This document shows, piece after piece, positions 45,108 to 62,865 of a DNA stretch of 64,000 nt (its first letter is position 1; each line of letters begins with the position of its first letter). Source of the DNA: Vibrio porteresiae DSM 19223 (GTDB taxonomy: Bacteria > Pseudomonadota > Gammaproteobacteria > Enterobacterales > Vibrionaceae); NCBI RefSeq assembly GCF_024347055.1, contig NZ_AP024895.1:3410001-3474000 (forward strand). Direction: 5' to 3'. The notes beneath the pieces are model-generated. The model was not told where the DNA came from. It was given only the letters and a program-made list of their open reading frames with translations, and searched no databases. The position numbers and the translations under genes were made by a program.

Positions 45108-46517
45108 ATGTCAGTAGAAAATGTTCTATCGCTGATCCAAGAAAACGAAGTAAAGTTTGTTGACTTACGCTTCACCGATACAAAAGGTAAAGAGCAACAC
45201 GTATCAATCCCAGCTCACCAAGTCGACGCAGACTTCTTCGAAGACGGTAAGATGTTCGATGGTTCTTCAGTTGCTGGCTGGAAAGGTATTAACGAATCAG
45301 ACATGGTTATGATGCCTGATGCATCTACAGCTGTGCTTGACCCATTCACAGAAGACGCAACTCTTAACATTCGTTGTGACATTCTAGAACCTGCAACTAT
45401 GCAAGGTTATGACCGCGACCCTCGTTCTATCGCTAAACGCGCTGAAGAGTACATGCGTTCAACTGGTATCGCTGATACAGTTCTAGTTGGTCCAGAACCA
45501 GAATTCTTCCTATTCGATGACGTTCGTTTCTCTTCTGATATTTCAGGTTCTTTCTACAAAATTGATGATATCGAAGCTTCATGGAACACTGGCACTGAAT
45601 ACGAAGATGGCAACAAAGGCCACCGTCCAGGTGTTAAAGGCGGTTACTTCCCAGTAGCTCCTGTTGACTCATCACAAGACATTCGTTCTGCTATGTGTCT
45701 AATCATGGAAGAAATGGGTCTAGTTGTTGAAGCTCACCACCACGAAGTAGCAACTGCAGGTCAAAACGAAATCGCAACTCGTTTTAACACTATGACTGCA
45801 AAAGCTGATGAAATCCAAATCTACAAATACGTTGTTCACAACGTTGCTCACGCATTTGGCAAAACAGCGACTTTCATGCCTAAACCACTCGTTGGCGATA
45901 ACGGTTCAGGTATGCACGTTCACCAATCTCTAGCTAAAGATGGCGTGAACCTATTTGCTGGTGACAAATACGGCGGTCTTTCTGAAACTGCGCTGTTCTA
46001 CATCGGTGGTGTTATCAAACACGCTCGTGCAATCAACGCATTTGCAAACCCAGCAACTAACTCATACAAACGTCTAGTTCCTGGATTCGAAGCTCCAGTT
46101 ATGCTTGCATACTCTGCACGTAACCGTTCTGCTTCTATCCGTATTCCAGTGGTTCCAAGCCCTAAAGCTCGTCGTATCGAAGTTCGCTTCCCAGACCCAG
46201 CAGCTAACCCATACTTGGCATTCGCAGCTCTTCTAATGGCTGGTCTTGACGGTATCAAGAACAAGATCCACCCAGGGGATGCAATGGATAAAGACTTGTA
46301 TGATCTACCAGCTGAAGAAGCAGCAGAGATTCCAAAAGTTGCAGAAACTCTAGACGTTGCTCTGAAAGCACTAGATGAAGACCGTGAGTTCCTAACAGCT
46401 GGCGGCGTATTCTCTGATGACTTCATCAACTCTTACATCTCATTGAAATCTCATGATGTAACTCGTCTAGCAATGACAACTTCACCTGTAGAATTCGAAC
46501 TATACTACTCAGTATAA
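45108..46517 (+). CDS. glnA: Glutamine synthetase type I
   Basis: This 469-residue GSI-beta enzyme has metal- and glutamate-binding motifs DGSSVAGWKGI, VVEAHHHEVATAGQNEI and NGSGMHVHQSLAKDG, and the adenylylation site Tyr in DKDLYDLPAEE. It forms glutamine from glutamate and ammonia with ATP. It is regulated by GlnE adenylylation and, transcriptionally, by NtrC. A terminator follows, and glnL starts about 360 bp later. Confidence 0.98.
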   Translation: MSVENVLSLIQENEVKFVDLRFTDTKGKEQHVSIPAHQVDADFFEDGKMFDGSSVAGWKGINESDMVMMPDASTAVLDPFTEDATLNIRCDILEPATMQGYDRDPRSIAKRAEEYMRSTGIADTVLVGPEPEFFLFDDVRFSSDISGSFYKIDDIEASWNTGTEYEDGNKGHRPGVKGGYFPVAPVDSSQDIRSAMCLIMEEMGLVVEAHHHEVATAGQNEIATRFNTMTAKADEIQIYKYVVHNVAHAFGKTATFMPKPLVGDNGSGMHVHQSLAKDGVNLFAGDKYGGLSETALFYIGGVIKHARAINAFANPATNSYKRLVPGFEAPVMLAYSARNRSASIRIPVVPSPKARRIEVRFPDPAANPYLAFAALLMAGLDGIKNKIHPGDAMDKDLYDLPAEEAAEIPKVAETLDVALKALDEDREFLTAGGVFSDDFINSYISLKSHDVTRLAMTTSPVEFELYYSV

Positions 46518-46547
46518 TTTGACTGTCATTTAGACATACAGAGACAA

Positions 46548-46573
46548 AAGGCCTGCGCAAGCAGGTCTTTTTT
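46548..46573 (+). terminator. Terminator of glnA
   Basis: Stem AAGGCCTGC/GCAGGTCTT (one G-T pair) with loop GCAA and a T run. Confidence 0.88.
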
Positions 46574-46876
46574 ATTATCGTGGTGCAATAAAATAGGTAA
46601 AGCACCAAAAGTGAACAAATCCCATTCTCTAGTACTGATCATTCTCTTTACATAAAAGCGCAATAGACTAATTAACGGCAAGGTTATTGCATTATTAGTT
46701 ATCGTTGTGGTGCATCTGCTCATTAAGCAGAGAGAAAAAGCCCATTTAGTGCGCAACGACTCACAAAACCGAGTCATTATGCGATTCGCTAGACATTTTT
46801 CAGAACCACGACAGATGCTACAATGCACAATATTAGTGCATTGCATCATTTGGGAACATAGGTAAAGGAAAACACC
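46574..46876 (+). promoter_or_regulatory. glnL promoter region with consensus NtrC site
   Basis: TGCACAATATTAGTGCA at 46824-46840 is a near-perfect NtrC dyad (TGCAC-N7-GTGCA) 36 bp before the glnL GTG. In enterobacteria the site at glnL represses the sigma-70 promoter. GTGCA/TGCATTGC repeats adjoin it. No gene was seen in this stretch. Confidence 0.75.
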
Positions 46877-47926
46877 GTGGACGCTGAACTAAGTCAAACC
46901 ATTATAAATAATATTGTGACAGCCACTTTGATGCTCGATGAGTCTCTATGTGTTCGCTATGCCAACCCATCTGCTGAACAACTTTTTTCACAGAGTGCAA
47001 AACGCATTATTAACCAACCTATATCAAAGCTCATCCAACATGCCTCGATGGATCTGGCACTGTTGTCACAACCGCTGCAAAGTGGCCAAAGTATTACTGA
47101 TAGCGATGTTACCTTTGTCGTCGATGGCAAGCCATTGATGTTAGAGGTAACTGTTAGCCCCCTTTCGTGGAAAAAGGAGCTAATGTTATTAGTGGAAATG
47201 AGAAAAATCGGCCAACAACGCCGCCTGACTCAAGAGCTTAATCAACACGCTCAACAGCAAGCAGCCAAGTTATTGGTGCGTGGTCTAGCTCATGAGATTA
47301 AGAATCCTCTCGGAGGCCTACGTGGAGCCGCTCAATTGCTTGAGAGAATGCTTCCCGACCAAAGTCTGACTGAGTATACCCAAATCATTATCGAGCAAGC
47401 TGATAGGCTTAGAGCGCTGGTCGATCGCCTGTTGGGCCCTCAGAAACCAGGGAAAAAGAAATCAGGTAACCTGCATCAAATATTGGAGAAGGTTCGCCAA
47501 TTAGTTGAGCTTGAAGCAAATGCTGATTTAGTTATCGAACGAGATTACGACCCAAGCTTACCTGACATCTTGATGGATACTGATCAAATTGAACAAGCAT
47601 TACTCAATATTGTTAGCAATGCTGCGCAGATCCTAGCGCATCAATCTCATGGCATCATTACTCTGCGCACAAGAACTGTGCATCAAGCGAATATCCACGG
47701 TCAACGACATAAACTCGTCGCTAGGATTGAAATTACCGATAACGGCCCAGGAATTCCCACTGAGTTGCAAGACACACTGTTTTATCCAATGGTCAGCGGT
47801 AGAGATGGCGGTTCGGGATTAGGGCTGTCGATCTCACAAAATCTTATTGATCAGCACAATGGGAAAATTGATGTTGAAAGCTGGCCTGGAAGAACCACAT
47901 TTACCATTTATCTGCCCATCCAGTGA
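46877..47926 (+). CDS. glnL: NtrB (GlnL), nitrogen regulation histidine kinase
   Basis: This 349-residue protein starts at GTG. An N-terminal PAS domain (SLCVRYANPSAEQLF) is followed by the HisKA box LAHEIKNPLGGLRGAAQLL (His near 137) and an HATPase domain (NIVSNAAQI, DNGPGIP, GGSGLGL). It phosphorylates NtrC under nitrogen limitation and dephosphorylates it with PII. It is cytoplasmic, with no membrane helix. glnG follows after 36 bp. Confidence 0.97.
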   Translation: MDAELSQTIINNIVTATLMLDESLCVRYANPSAEQLFSQSAKRIINQPISKLIQHASMDLALLSQPLQSGQSITDSDVTFVVDGKPLMLEVTVSPLSWKKELMLLVEMRKIGQQRRLTQELNQHAQQQAAKLLVRGLAHEIKNPLGGLRGAAQLLERMLPDQSLTEYTQIIIEQADRLRALVDRLLGPQKPGKKKSGNLHQILEKVRQLVELEANADLVIERDYDPSLPDILMDTDQIEQALLNIVSNAAQILAHQSHGIITLRTRTVHQANIHGQRHKLVARIEITDNGPGIPTELQDTLFYPMVSGRDGGSGLGLSISQNLIDQHNGKIDVESWPGRTTFTIYLPIQ

Positions 47927-47962
47927 ACGCTCGATGATCAAATTGATATTAAGGAATAAATT

Positions 47963-49366
47963 ATGAGTAAAGGATACGTATGGGTTGTTGATGACGATAG
48001 CTCGATTCGTTGGGTTATGGAAAAAACTCTCTCTTCTGCGAATATCAAATGTGAAACGTTCTCTGATGCTGAAAGTGTTCTAATGGCCTTAGAGCGCGAA
48101 ACTCCTGACGTTTTAGTATCCGACATCCGTATGCCAGGGATTGACGGTTTAGAATTATTAAATCAAGTACATGCAAGATCCCCAGAGTTACCGATCATTA
48201 TCATGACGGCACACTCCGATCTCGATGCCGCTGTAAATGCCTATCAACAGGGTGCGTTTGAGTATTTGCCTAAACCATTTGATGTCGACGAAACATTAAC
48301 ATTAGTCGAACGCGCTATTGCCCATGGTCAAGAACAGCGTAAAGAGCACTCTCACCATTTAGCTCATACCGATGATGCCCCGGAAATCATCGGTGAAGCA
48401 CCAGCAATGCAAGAAGTGTTTCGTGCAATAGGTCGTCTTTCTCGCTCTTCAATTTCAGTACTCATCAATGGTGAATCAGGTACTGGTAAAGAGTTAGTCG
48501 CACATGCTCTGCATCGTCATAGTCCTCGAGCACAAAAGCCATTTATCGCTTTAAACATGGCTGCTATTCCTAAGGATTTGATTGAATCCGAGCTCTTTGG
48601 CCATGAAAAAGGAGCATTTACTGGAGCGAGTAATGTTCGCCAAGGTCGTTTTGAACAAGCTAACGGCGGTACTCTATTTCTCGATGAAATTGGTGACATG
48701 CCATTAGACATCCAAACGCGCTTGCTACGTGTATTAGCCGATGGGCAGTTTTACCGTGTGGGTGGTCATTCGGCGATAAAAGTAGATGTTCGTATCGTTG
48801 CTGCGACACACCAAAATTTGGAAAAACTAGTTCATCAAGGTAAATTCCGTGAAGACTTATTTCACCGTTTGAACGTCATTCGAATTCAGATTCCAGCATT
48901 ACGTGAACGTCGTCAGGATATAGAGAAGTTGACCAAACACTTCCTTGCCATGGCCGCAGATGAGCTGGGTGTTGAAATGAAGACTCTTCATCCTAAAACG
49001 CTTGAGATCTTAACTCGCTTAGATTGGCCAGGTAACGTTCGCCAGTTGGAGAACATGTGCCGTTGGCTGACTGTGATGGCAACAGGTTCTGAAGTATTAC
49101 CTAACGATCTACCTTCAGAGCTTCTGGCTGAGAAGAAAAACGTAGACTTTGATGGCGATAATTCTTGGCAAAAACAACTTGAAGCTTGGGCAAAAAATGC
49201 ATTGGCTTCAGGCGAAACTGATATCCTGTCTTATGCTCTACCAGAGTTTGAACGCATTCTACTGGAAGCAGCCTTAAACCATACTAATGGGCATAAACAA
49301 GATGCCGCGAAAGTCTTGGGCTGGGGTCGCAACACATTAACCAGAAAGCTCAAAGAACTCTACTAA
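47963..49366 (+). CDS. glnG: NtrC (GlnG), sigma-54-dependent nitrogen response regulator
   Basis: This 467-residue protein has a receiver domain with phospho-Asp near residue 54 (SDIRMPGIDGLELL). The AAA+ domain has Walker A GESGTGKELVA, the sigma-54-contact GAFTGA loop (HEKGAFTGASN) and the GNVRQLENM sensor II. The C-terminal Fis-type HTH is NGHKQDAAKVLGWGRNTLTR. It is activated by NtrB phosphorylation and oligomerises at glnA and glnL sites. Confidence 0.98.
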   Translation: MSKGYVWVVDDDSSIRWVMEKTLSSANIKCETFSDAESVLMALERETPDVLVSDIRMPGIDGLELLNQVHARSPELPIIIMTAHSDLDAAVNAYQQGAFEYLPKPFDVDETLTLVERAIAHGQEQRKEHSHHLAHTDDAPEIIGEAPAMQEVFRAIGRLSRSSISVLINGESGTGKELVAHALHRHSPRAQKPFIALNMAAIPKDLIESELFGHEKGAFTGASNVRQGRFEQANGGTLFLDEIGDMPLDIQTRLLRVLADGQFYRVGGHSAIKVDVRIVAATHQNLEKLVHQGKFREDLFHRLNVIRIQIPALRERRQDIEKLTKHFLAMAADELGVEMKTLHPKTLEILTRLDWPGNVRQLENMCRWLTVMATGSEVLPNDLPSELLAEKKNVDFDGDNSWQKQLEAWAKNALASGETDILSYALPEFERILLEAALNHTNGHKQDAAKVLGWGRNTLTRKLKELY

Positions 49367-49459
49367 CCAATATGCCGGCGAGATCAAGTGAGAACGTCGG
49401 CAATTTTCCTATCTCCAGCCTAACTCTATTTGTGATGTGCTCATTAACATGGGCTTTTC

Positions 49460-50093
49460 ATGAATAACCCCCACTCAAAACACCCCAAACAATCTCAGCA
49501 AGCACAAGACGATTTTAAAAAATTCAAATTCCGAAACGATCCTTAAGATCCCAGGACATATACCTCTAGAGTGTGTCGATGCCTGGTTTCAGGACGAAGC
49601 AAGATCTGGACAACAAAACACGACAACCCTCTTATGGACTGAACGAGGAACACGCCCAAGGGCGGTGAAGCAACAGCAATTTGAGTATGTTTACCTGTTT
49701 GGCTCGGTCTGCCCTACTAAAGGCATAGGTGAAGCAATGCTCGTCCCTTGGGTCAATAAAGACATCATGATAGAGCATTTAGAACAAATATCGGCAATCA
49801 CAGAAAAAGGACGTCACGCCATCGTGGTGATGGATGGGGCTGGGTGGCATACAGACGGTATTGCGGAGGAATTTAATAACATCAGCGTCACCAAACTACC
49901 ACCCTATTCACCAGAGCTGAATCCAATAGAACAAGTATGGAGTTGGTTGAGACAACATTATTCAGCCAAACAATCGTTTATTGATTACGAAGATATTGTC
50001 ACCAAAGTCTGCGATGCATGGAATAGTTTTTTAGATTGCTCCCAAAGAGTCACAAAGATGTGCGAGAGAAGATGGATAAACCTGACCAGTTAA
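49460..50093 (+). pseudogene. Decayed IS630-family transposase (N terminus lost, frameshifted)
   Basis: The DDE catalytic half is readable: WFQDEARSGQQNTTTLLW (first Asp), VVMDGAGWH (second Asp) and PPYSPELNPIEQVWSWL (Glu), ending at TAA-less TS then stop near 50093. It is intact from 49665. Upstream an ATG at 49460 starts a frame that stops at QDDFKKFKFRNDP, while the other frame continues the transposase (ETILKIPGHIPLECV). This fits a 5' deletion plus a frameshift. The N-terminal HTH domain is absent. No clean terminal inverted repeats were seen. Confidence 0.8.
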
Positions 50094-50128
50094 TTTTCCA
50101 GATTGGTATTAGTTTTCCAGATTGGTAT
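50094..50128. repeat. Short direct repeat after the IS remnant
   Basis: TTTTCCAGATTGGTAT occurs at 50094-50109 and again at 50113-50128, separated by 3 bp. It begins just after the transposase stop and may include the element end. Confidence 0.8.
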
Positions 50129-50263
50129 CAGGAAACAAAGTCTGGAGTTGTGAATATTGGAAACACTCTATCAAAGAAACGCTAGCTAGAAGCAATTCAA
50201 AGCTACAAGCTACAACGATGAAAAGAAGAAGAGAAATCTGTGGATATTGCTAAAACCGAAAGC

Positions 50264-50297
50264 AAAAAAGCCTCAGTCTTTCGACTGAGGCTTTTTC
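50264..50297 (-). terminator. Terminator of the distal rRNA operon
   Basis: Stem AGCCTCAGTC/GACTGAGGCT with loop TTTC, A run on one side and T run on the other. On the minus strand it lies 8 bp after tRNA-Asp. It can also act on the plus strand. Confidence 0.9.
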
Positions 50298-50304
50298 TAA
50301 TTAG

Positions 50305-50381
50305 TGGCGGAACGGACGGGACTCGAACCCGCGACCCTCGGCGTGACAGGCCGATATTCTAACCAACTGAACTACCGCTCC
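50305..50381 (-). tRNA. tRNA-Asp (GTC)
   Basis: This 77-nt sequence on the minus strand begins GGAGCGGTAGTTCAGTTGGT and ends with an encoded CCA. Anticodon GTC sits in CTGTCAC of the anticodon loop. It is the last gene of the distal rRNA operon, downstream of 5S. Confidence 0.95.
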
Positions 50382-50427
50382 GCTGTATTCTTATTAACAA
50401 GATTGCTATCTCGCTAATGCAATTTAA

Positions 50428-50546
50428 AGCCTGGCGATGTCCTACTCTCACATGGGGAAACCCCACACTACCATCGGCGCTAATTCGTTTCACTTCTGAG
50501 TTCGGCATGGAATCAGGTGGGTCCAAATCGCTATGGTCGCCAAGCA
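50428..50546 (-). rRNA. rrf: 5S rRNA, distal operon
   Basis: About 119 nt on the minus strand; contains ACCCACCTGATTCCATGCCG and GTGTGGGGTTTCCCCATG, diagnostic for 5S rRNA. The second copy at 55669 has the same sequence. Confidence 0.93.
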
Positions 50547-50630
50547 AATTCTTTAATTTAGAAAGCTGTTTCAAGTCTCAACACAATTCAAGTGTCTTAA
50601 TCGAGTCCTACAAAACCCTTTTGGTGTTGT

Positions 50631-53517
<2,887 letters not shown>

Positions 53518-53831
53518 ATACAACCCAAAAAAGTTTCGAGTTGATGAACAAGTCACCAAGGTTTGTCTGCATTTTTATACATGTTGCAGACTCGATATTG
53601 CCGGACTCAATTTTGAATATTTACTTAAAAAGTAAATCCAAGAACACTTGAATGTGTTTTTGTTTGTCTTCTTAACGAAGACAATTGAGAACTTTACAAA
53701 CAATCTTCTATTTCAATGAAATAAAACATTGTTTTGTCAGCTTTCCAAATTGTTAAAGAGCAATAATAGCTCGAAGCTTACGCTTCAAAACCATCAATCT
53801 GTGTGAACACTCATCGCAATAATCTTCGTAT
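53518..53831 (-). other. 16S-23S spacer without tRNA genes
   Basis: This 314-bp spacer of the distal operon carries no tRNA. It contains box-like and stem sequences shared with the other operon's spacer (for example GAATATTTACTT and AGTAAATCC arms). Confidence 0.8.
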
Positions 53832-55373
<1,542 letters not shown>

Positions 55374-55571
55374 AAAAGTTTTTTCGGCTCAATGAATACT
55401 GAATAAATTGACTGTGCTAAGTCCGAAGACTTAATTGGTCACTCAGTTCATTGAAACCATTGTGCTTCCTAAGAAGCTATGATTATCATCAACGAGTGCC
55501 CACACAGATTGATAGGTTTAAATTGTTAAAGAGCTTTGCTTTCAGTGCCTTAGCACTTAGGCAGGACGCGT

Positions 55572-55599
55572 ATCTTACGCTACCCACTTTGAAAGTCAA
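55572..55599 (-). promoter_or_regulatory. Promoter of the distal rRNA operon
   Basis: On the minus strand TTGACT, 16 bp, then TAAGAT, with an AT-rich upstream tract. It lies between the two operons, about 200 bp before the 16S 5' end. A perfect hairpin (CTTGCTTGATG/CATCAAGCAAG, about 55636-55659) separates it from the upstream 5S. Confidence 0.75.
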
Positions 55600-55668
55600 C
55601 ATAAAATTCTAATTAACTTAAAACTTTATGGTGACTTGCTTGATGTTTCATCAAGCAAGCGAGATTAA

Positions 55669-55787
55669 AGCCTGGCGATGTCCTACTCTCACATGGGGAA
55701 ACCCCACACTACCATCGGCGCTAATTCGTTTCACTTCTGAGTTCGGCATGGAATCAGGTGGGTCCAAATCGCTATGGTCGCCAAGCA
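55669..55787 (-). rRNA. rrf: 5S rRNA, proximal operon
   Basis: Same sequence as 50428-50546 at an offset of 5,241 bp. It is followed on the minus strand by a strong hairpin with no T run. Confidence 0.93.
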
Positions 55788-55871
55788 AATTCTTTAATTT
55801 AGAAAGCTGTTTCAAGTCTCAACACAATTCAAGTGTCTTAATCGAGTCCTACAAAACCCTTTTGGTGTTGT

Positions 55872-58758
<2,887 letters not shown>

Positions 58759-59108
58759 ATACAACCCAAAAAAGTTTCGAGTTGATGAACAAGTCACCAA
58801 GGTTTGTCTGCATTTTTATACATGTTGCAGACTCGATATTGCCGGACTCAATTTTGAATATTCACTGTAAAAGTGAATCCAAGAACACTTGAATGTGTTT
58901 TTGTTTGTCTTCTTTAAGAAGACAATTGAGAACTTTACAAACAATCTTCTATTTCAATGAAATAAAACATTGTTTTGTCAGCTTTCCAAATTGTTAAAGA
59001 GCAAAGTACATTTTCAGCACTTTCTAAAGATTTTCGGCGGTCAAAAATCCGAACCAGGCTCTTTTTACCGAACTGGTTTGGAATTGATTTCCAAAAATAT
59101 TTAGAGAG

Positions 59109-59184
59109 TGGTGGGCGATACCGGGTTCGAACCAGTGACCCCCTGCTTGTAAGGCAGGTGCTCTCCCAACTGAGCTAATCGCCC
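59109..59184 (-). tRNA. tRNA-Val (TAC)
   Basis: 76 nt on the minus strand starting GGGCGATTAGCTCAGTTGGG, anticodon TAC (CTTACAA loop), 3' CCA encoded. It is the third tRNA in the spacer, next to 23S. Confidence 0.95.
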
Positions 59185-59212
59185 ACATTATTTGATTTCC
59201 TGTGGAAGGAAA

Positions 59213-59288
59213 TGGTGGGTCGTACAGGATTTGAACCTGTGACCAATTGATTAAAAGTCAACTGCTCTACCAACTGAGCTAACGACCC
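59213..59288 (-). tRNA. tRNA-Lys (TTT)
   Basis: 76 nt on the minus strand starting GGGTCGTTAGCTCAGTTGGT, anticodon TTT (CTTTTAA loop), CCA encoded. It is the middle tRNA of the spacer. Confidence 0.95.
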
Positions 59289-59291
59289 ACG

Positions 59292-59367
59292 TGGTATCCC
59301 GTAGGGGAGTCGAACCCCTGTTACCGCCGTGAAAGGGCGGTGTCCTAGGCCTCTAGACGAACGGGAC
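59292..59367 (-). tRNA. tRNA-Glu (TTC)
   Basis: 76 nt on the minus strand starting GTCCCGTTCGTCTAGAGGCC, anticodon TTC, CCA encoded. Only 3 nt separate it from tRNA-Lys. It is the first tRNA after 16S. Confidence 0.95.
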
Positions 59368-59435
59368 ACTAAGATACTCTTTGCTTTCTAAACCGTATCA
59401 ATCTGTGTGAACACTCATCGCAATAATCTTCGTAT

Positions 59436-60977
<1,542 letters not shown>

Positions 60978-61181
60978 AAAAGTTTTTTCGGCTCAATGAA
61001 TACTGAATAAATTGACTGTGCTAAGACCGAAGTCTTAATTGGTCACTCAGTTCATTGAAACCATGTTGCTTCCTAAGAAGCTATGATTATCATCAACGAG
61101 TGCCCACACAGATTGATAGGTTTAAATTGTTAAAGAGCTTCTAGCTTTTCAGACTCACATTCGTCGTAGCTAGGGGTGCGT

Positions 61182-61209
61182 ATGATACGCTTTAATTTTT
61201 ATGAGTCAA
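61182..61209 (-). promoter_or_regulatory. Promoter of the proximal rRNA operon
   Basis: On the minus strand TTGACT, 16 bp, TATCAT, with an A-rich tract upstream (AGTTTGAAAAAAGTTC) that may act as an UP element. The leader to 16S is about 205 bp. Confidence 0.8.
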
Positions 61210-61515
61210 GAACTTTTTTCAAACTTCTTTTCTCATCACCTTTCTTACTTTCGTAAGTCACGTCGTTAATTGCTTACTCCGTGTCGGTGAGGCGGCATTA
61301 TAGGGAGCTAAAGATTTATGACAAGTGTTTTTTTTAAAATAAATTTCGTTCGCCTAAAAAGGCATCAAATCACGTTTTATCGAATAAAATATCAACATTT
61401 GAGGGGGGTCACAGCAATTGGTTGGAAAAAAACCAAGCATATACGTAAGATTCATGTGTCTATTTTGTTAATGATGTACACGCCTCTTACATTTATCAGA
61501 TAAGTAGCATTCGAT
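61210..61515. other. Intergenic region between rRNA operon and RRM gene
   Basis: 306 bp holding the rRNA upstream region on one side and the RRM promoter on the other. I see no convincing gene. A 61-codon plus-strand frame at 61318 shows no domain or ribosome-binding site. Confidence 0.6.
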
Positions 61516-61968
61516 ATGAACTCTAAAAAATCTCTTTTAGTAACTGTTGTATTTGCTTTGTTAGGTGCGGTTCTGTTTAGTCAGATGGAAACGCATGCTG
61601 CAGTGAGCTTCTTGATTGGTGTTATCGTTACCTTTTTTATTTGCAATTTTTTATCCAGCAGCAACGATGATGTTCAAGCAAACACAACTCTCGGCACAAC
61701 GACTCTTTATGTGGGGAACTTACCTTATAAAGCGAACGAATCAAACGTACGTGATCTGTTCGCTGAGCATGGCGAAGTTTTCGCCGTACGGTTAATGAAG
61801 GACAAGCGCACTGGCAAACGCCGAGGGTTTGGCTTCGTTGTGATGTCATCTTTAACTGCAGAACAAGCAATTGAAGAATTAAATGAAGCGGATTATATGC
61901 AGCGGACTTTAAAAGTACGTGTAGCTAATGATCCTAAACATCCAAATGAAGAGGATATGTCTGAATAG
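61516..61968 (+). CDS. Membrane-anchored RNA-binding (RRM) protein
   Basis: This is a 150-residue protein. The N-terminal 50 residues have two hydrophobic helices (LLVTVVFALLGAVLF and AVSFLIGVIVTFFICNFL), then a single RRM domain with RNP2 (TTLYVGNLPY) and RNP1 (RRGFGFVVM). RRM proteins of this kind occur in many gamma-proteobacteria, but the target is unknown. The membrane anchor would place RNA binding at the inner membrane. The 3' end overlaps the convergent murI by 35 bp. Confidence 0.88.
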   Translation: MNSKKSLLVTVVFALLGAVLFSQMETHAAVSFLIGVIVTFFICNFLSSSNDDVQANTTLGTTTLYVGNLPYKANESNVRDLFAEHGEVFAVRLMKDKRTGKRRGFGFVVMSSLTAEQAIEELNEADYMQRTLKVRVANDPKHPNEEDMSE

Positions 61969-62752
61969 GTGAGAAACCTAATAAAGACAATCTTTCATTA
62001 AGCGCACCTTCCTTCCAAGGTGGTGCGCTACTCAGTATTTTGTTTAGTGGTTGGTAAAGGCTGCTTGTATGGGGAATGCCTTCATTCTGAAACAGTAGTG
62101 ATTCGACTCTTCTTGCGATAGCCTCTCCAGAGTCCACCAGCGTAACATTGCTTCCCAATACAGTTTGTATTTCATCTTTAATCAAAGGGAAGTGTGTACA
62201 GCCAAGTACAGCCACATCAATTAAACCAATCAAGGGTTGCAATATTTCACTCAGTTCTTGTAGGTCTATTGCCTGCCCACGCAGTTTTTCTTCAGCCATA
62301 TCGACTAGGCGAGTTGAACCTAACAATTCCACTTTTTTATCTTGAGAAAAGTGTTGGATTAAATCATGAGTATATTGTCTAGTGACTGTCGCTGGGGTAG
62401 CGATCAAACCCACTGCAACATTAGCAAGTAACGATGCTGGTTTTATTGCTGGTACAACACCAACGACAGGAATAGTCAATTGCGCTCGCAATCTAGGTAG
62501 CACGATGGTACTTGCGGTATTACATGCAATCACAACCAAATCGATCTGTTCTTTTTTCACCAAATCCGTAACGAACAACTCCACCCTATCGATTAATACA
62601 TCTTGGGATAACTCCCCATAGGGATAAGCTTCATTGTCAAAGAAATAGATAACATCCAGTTGGGGTAAGCGTTTTTGGATCTGCTGGTAAACAGATAGCC
62701 CACCTACTCCAGAGTCAAAAATAAGAATCTTGTGTCGATTGGTATTAGTCAC
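61934..62752 (-). CDS. murI: Glutamate racemase
   Basis: This 272-residue protein has the catalytic pair: GVGGLSVYQ with an Asp-Ser start (FDSGVGGLS), VIACNTAS (Cys) and VLGCTHFPL (Cys). It makes D-glutamate for peptidoglycan. The stop lies inside the last codons of the convergent RRM gene. btuB is upstream on the same strand with a terminator between. Confidence 0.96.
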   Translation of the reverse strand: MTNTNRHKILIFDSGVGGLSVYQQIQKRLPQLDVIYFFDNEAYPYGELSQDVLIDRVELFVTDLVKKEQIDLVVIACNTASTIVLPRLRAQLTIPVVGVVPAIKPASLLANVAVGLIATPATVTRQYTHDLIQHFSQDKKVELLGSTRLVDMAEEKLRGQAIDLQELSEILQPLIGLIDVAVLGCTHFPLIKDEIQTVLGSNVTLVDSGEAIARRVESLLFQNEGIPHTSSLYQPLNKILSSAPPWKEGALNERLSLLGFSPIQTYPLHLDV

Positions 62753-62827
62753 AGGTTATTGGCTCAATCATTAAATCCGCGTTGATCATACTCTCTCTTT
62801 CCCTCATCGCAATGGTCAAGCAGAGAT

Positions 62828-62853
62828 AAAAAAACCGCCAAAAGGCGGTTTTC
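62828..62853 (-). terminator. Terminator of btuB
   Basis: Stem AACCGCC/GGCGGTT with loop AAAA, T run on the minus strand, 13 bp beyond the btuB stop. Confidence 0.9.
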
Positions 62854-62865
62854 TCATTAAGCATT

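Noticed and set aside
61318..61503. 61-codon frame between rRNA promoter and RRM gene
   Set aside because: No domain, no ribosome-binding site, in a promoter region.
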